A DNA stretch of 45,476 nucleotides from Candidatus Megaera endosymbiont of Nemacystus decipiens (GTDB taxonomy: Bacteria; Pseudomonadota; Alphaproteobacteria; Rickettsiales; Rickettsiaceae): assembly GCA_030036605.1 (NCBI GenBank), contig DAOTRE010000001.1, forward strand, positions 51,356 to 96,831. The letters run 5' to 3'. The position numbers were made by a program, and so were the translations under genes. Of this stretch, positions 44,026-45,476 are shown one piece after another; position 1 is the first letter of the stretch; every line of letters begins with the position of its first letter. Under the pieces are notes generated by a model. It did no database searches and was not told where the DNA came from. It saw only the letters and a program-made list of their open reading frames with translations.

Positions 44026-44955
44026 CTAAACCAGGATATACATCATTAAGGATAAAGACAAGATAGAAAAAATCGTTGTGCATGTTATTATCGAAGACAT
44101 GGTGTCTGGATCACCTCCAAGCTGCCTGGATAGTATATAAGAGGAACTTGCGCAAGGAAGGCAACTGAACAAAACTCCAACAGACTTTTCTATTCCTGTG
44201 ATAGATAAATTCCACAAAATCATCCAAGTTATGATAGGCATAATGATTAATTTAATAAGAGTAGTATATAAGACTTGATTCATATATATGGGATCTACTT
44301 TAATCTTAATACTAGCGCCTACTATCATCATACCAATTGCAAAGGCTGAGTCTGCCAAAATTTTTATGGTATTAAAGACACCACCGCTAAGATCTACCTG
44401 AAAATATCCAAATATAAAACCAATCGCACTTGCAAGAATAAATGGATTAGTACAAATCGATTTCACTAATAAGATTATACCTTTCAGTATTCCCATAGAT
44501 GTTGTATCCGATGAGTAAAAATAAAACACGGTAATAGCTGTAATATTAGTAAAAATCAATAAATAAGGGGAAATAGCTGAAATTACTACTAGCCCTTGGT
44601 CACCGTATAATGCAGAACCAATAGCAAAAAAGATGTAACTATTATAACGAGTAGCTCCCTGAAATACAGAGGTAAATTGTACATTGTCAAAATTATATTT
44701 TCGTTGGTATAGAATTAGCGCAAAACAAACTAATAAATTTGCAATAATTAATCCAAAAACTAAATCAAAAAAGTCAGAAGTAGACACATCAAGTTTCGAC
44801 GTATGCTCGAATAAAACAGCTGGAAATAGTACAAAAAAAGATACTTTTTCTAATCCACGCCAGAATTCATTAGATCTTAGCCATTTGCGCCTTGCAACAC
44901 TACCAAGCAATGCAATTAAAAAAATAGGCAAAACATTGGCAAAGATATTGTGCAT
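44026..44955 (-). CDS. AEC-family (auxin efflux carrier) membrane transporter
   Basis: This 309-aa protein has about 10 hydrophobic helices. The N-terminal NVLPIFLIALLGSVARRKW and the FFVLFPAVLFEHTS segment are typical of the AEC/PIN-like family. LFSCLPCASSSYILSRQLGGD near residue 270 corresponds to the conserved second half. Bacterial members include malonate and malate carriers such as MdcF and MleP. Placement 42 nt upstream of maeB suggests, but does not prove, import of malate or another dicarboxylate for the malic enzyme. Confidence 0.85.
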   Translation of the reverse strand: MHNIFANVLPIFLIALLGSVARRKWLRSNEFWRGLEKVSFFVLFPAVLFEHTSKLDVSTSDFFDLVFGLIIANLLVCFALILYQRKYNFDNVQFTSVFQGATRYNSYIFFAIGSALYGDQGLVVISAISPYLLIFTNITAITVFYFYSSDTTSMGILKGIILLVKSICTNPFILASAIGFIFGYFQVDLSGGVFNTIKILADSAFAIGMMIVGASIKIKVDPIYMNQVLYTTLIKLIIMPIITWMILWNLSITGIEKSVGVLFSCLPCASSSYILSRQLGGDPDTMSSIITCTTIFSILSLSLMMYILV

Positions 44956-45052
44956 GGTTACATATGGTTATATTTTCGTTTCTAGGCTACAATATGCTAG
45001 CTTTTAATAAACCTAATCTGCAGGCAAATGTTTTAGCCGCTCTCTTGTTTTT

Positions 45053-45079
45053 ATTATAACATAGCTGGACTGGTAACAA
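45053..45079 (-). promoter_or_regulatory. candidate extended -10 promoter of AEC-maeB-phr
   Basis: Read on the minus strand, TGTTATAAT gives an extended -10 (TATAAT at plus-strand 45053-45058). TTGTTA (plus-strand 45074-45079) stands as the -35 with a short 15-nt spacer. The predicted leader is about 90 nt. The MITE copy ends its nearer side 55 nt upstream of this -35. Confidence 0.4.
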
Positions 45080-45133
45080 TAACAAATTATAAAAATAAAA
45101 GCAATAAGCTATTGATATTATAGCAAATTAATA

Positions 45134-45294
45134 TTGTAGATTACATTGAAATAGGAGTATTTTATAGAAAATGTTTTGTGATTTAGTTATTGTCTTATTT
45201 CTCCTGCAATGCTGCTCCATTTGAGGAAAATAAGATGATAAATAAATTGCCAAAGATAAACTAGAAAATCGTTCTATTTCAATGTAATCTACAA
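45134..45294 (-). mobile_element. 161-bp MITE-like hairpin element, copy 2 (inverted)
   Basis: This is the reverse complement of the element at 40070-40230, the same length and about 96% identical. Its terminal inverted repeats are perfect over 21 bp and begin TTGTAGATTACATTGAAATA. The left side is flanked by TA (45132-45133) but the right side by GT, so the presumed TA duplication is not intact. It has no ORF. Confidence 0.75.
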
Positions 45295-45336
45295 GTATAT
45301 AGACCGAGACTTGGTACTGCGCTATCCCTTGTAAGC

Positions 45337-45365
45337 TTGGGCCCTACAAACTAGTTCAGGACGAC
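45337..45365 (-). repeat. 29-nt dispersed palindromic repeat, copy 3
   Basis: On the minus strand it starts GTCGTCCTGAACTAGTTTGT and ends AGGGCCCAA, matching copies 1 and 2 across 29 positions with several substitutions. It lies 42 nt beyond the MITE copy. A partial second motif (GGTTCAGGAGG) follows at about 45373. Confidence 0.5.
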
Positions 45366-45408
45366 GAAGTGCTGGTTCAGGAGGAGTATGACTTGCGTGG
45401 CTTGAGAG

Positions 45409-45476
45409 CTATCTATAACTCTCTATTTTTGCTAAACAGATTTTTTCTGTAACATTTTTTAGTTTTTCTACTCTTG
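45409..45476 (-). CDS. possible 3' end of a gene running off the window
   Basis: Read on the minus strand from the right edge, one frame is open to a TAG at 45409-45411. It encodes about 22 residues with an amphipathic pattern (VEKLKNVTEKICLAKIESYR). The other two frames stop early or look less protein-like. Without the upstream sequence this is only a hint of a coding end. Confidence 0.25.
   Translation of the reverse strand, partial: RVEKLKNVTEKICLAKIESYR

Larger units (their letters stand above)
44956..45408. other. gene-free stretch upstream of the AEC transporter
   Basis: No ORF of coding quality is seen here. It holds a candidate promoter for the AEC gene (45053-45079), the second 161-bp MITE-like element (45134-45294) and the third copy of the 29-nt repeat (45337-45365). 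Confidence 0.6.

Noticed and set aside
1..45476. Prophage, toxin-antitoxin or CRISPR-Cas defence locus
   Set aside because: No phage structural genes, cas genes or paired small toxin/antitoxin genes are present; the only recombinase is the housekeeping Xer protein.

Overview
This window is an AT-rich bacterial chromosome segment. Its genes most resemble those of an alphaproteobacterium, probably of the order Rickettsiales. Several things point that way: the rplM-rpsI pair with an N-terminally extended S9; a hemD / one-TM protein / hemY cluster; ctaG (Cox11) for cytochrome oxidase; ybeY-tlyC; lipA next to a Coq10/RatA-type START protein; a CHCC zinc-finger protein; an MHS-type (ProP-like) transporter; and a large kinesin-light-chain-like TPR protein plus an ankyrin-like orphan, as is common in intracellular Rickettsiales. 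No plasmid, prophage, CRISPR array or IS transposase gene is visible. The genus cannot be fixed from sequence reading alone.

Layout. Positions 1-3.6 kb (minus strand) hold tRNA-Met, rpsI, rplM and clpA. Positions 3.7-7.7 kb (plus) form a compact proteolysis and sugar-nucleotide run: membrane-anchored glutaredoxin, clpP, clpX, an AmgK-like kinase and a MurU-like nucleotidyltransferase. Positions 7.8-11.3 kb carry a CHCC zinc-finger protein, an ankyrin-like orphan (minus), ruvX, tRNA-Asp, dut and an MFS carrier. Positions 11.2-16.3 kb (minus) carry tsaC/sua5, glyS, glyQ and a coiled-coil orphan, followed by a cytochrome b561 gene (minus).

Positions 17.1-26.3 kb (plus) look like one long transcription unit with tiny gaps or overlaps: der, hemD, a possible reduced Mic60-like protein, hemY, zapE, tmk, an exported S9 peptidase, lptA, lptB and ctaG. 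It joins haem synthesis, LPS export and cytochrome oxidase assembly. A TPR gene follows at 26.4-28.8 kb, then a 0.28 kb spacer packed with hairpins. Positions 29.1-31.2 kb (minus) hold xerD and lysC. Positions 31.4-32.8 kb (plus) hold ubiG and a beta-carbonic anhydrase. Positions 32.8-35.7 kb (minus) hold a membrane orphan, nadE and rpe. Positions 35.9-40.0 kb (plus) hold ybeY, tlyC/corC, recF, lipA, ratA/coq10 and an HU gene. Positions 40.3-45.0 kb (minus) hold phr (class I photolyase), maeB and an AEC-family transporter.

The most notable non-coding feature is a pair of 161-bp, roughly 96% identical elements at 40070-40230 and 45134-45294. They lie in opposite orientation and exactly bracket the phr-maeB-AEC block. 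Each has about 21-bp terminal inverted repeats, folds as an almost full-length hairpin, and abuts TA dinucleotides (both sides in one copy, one side in the other), so it looks like a Tc1/mariner/IS630-type MITE. The terminal repeats of the two copies differ by a matched (compensatory) change. A second family, a 29-nt degenerate palindromic repeat, occurs three times in intergenic DNA.
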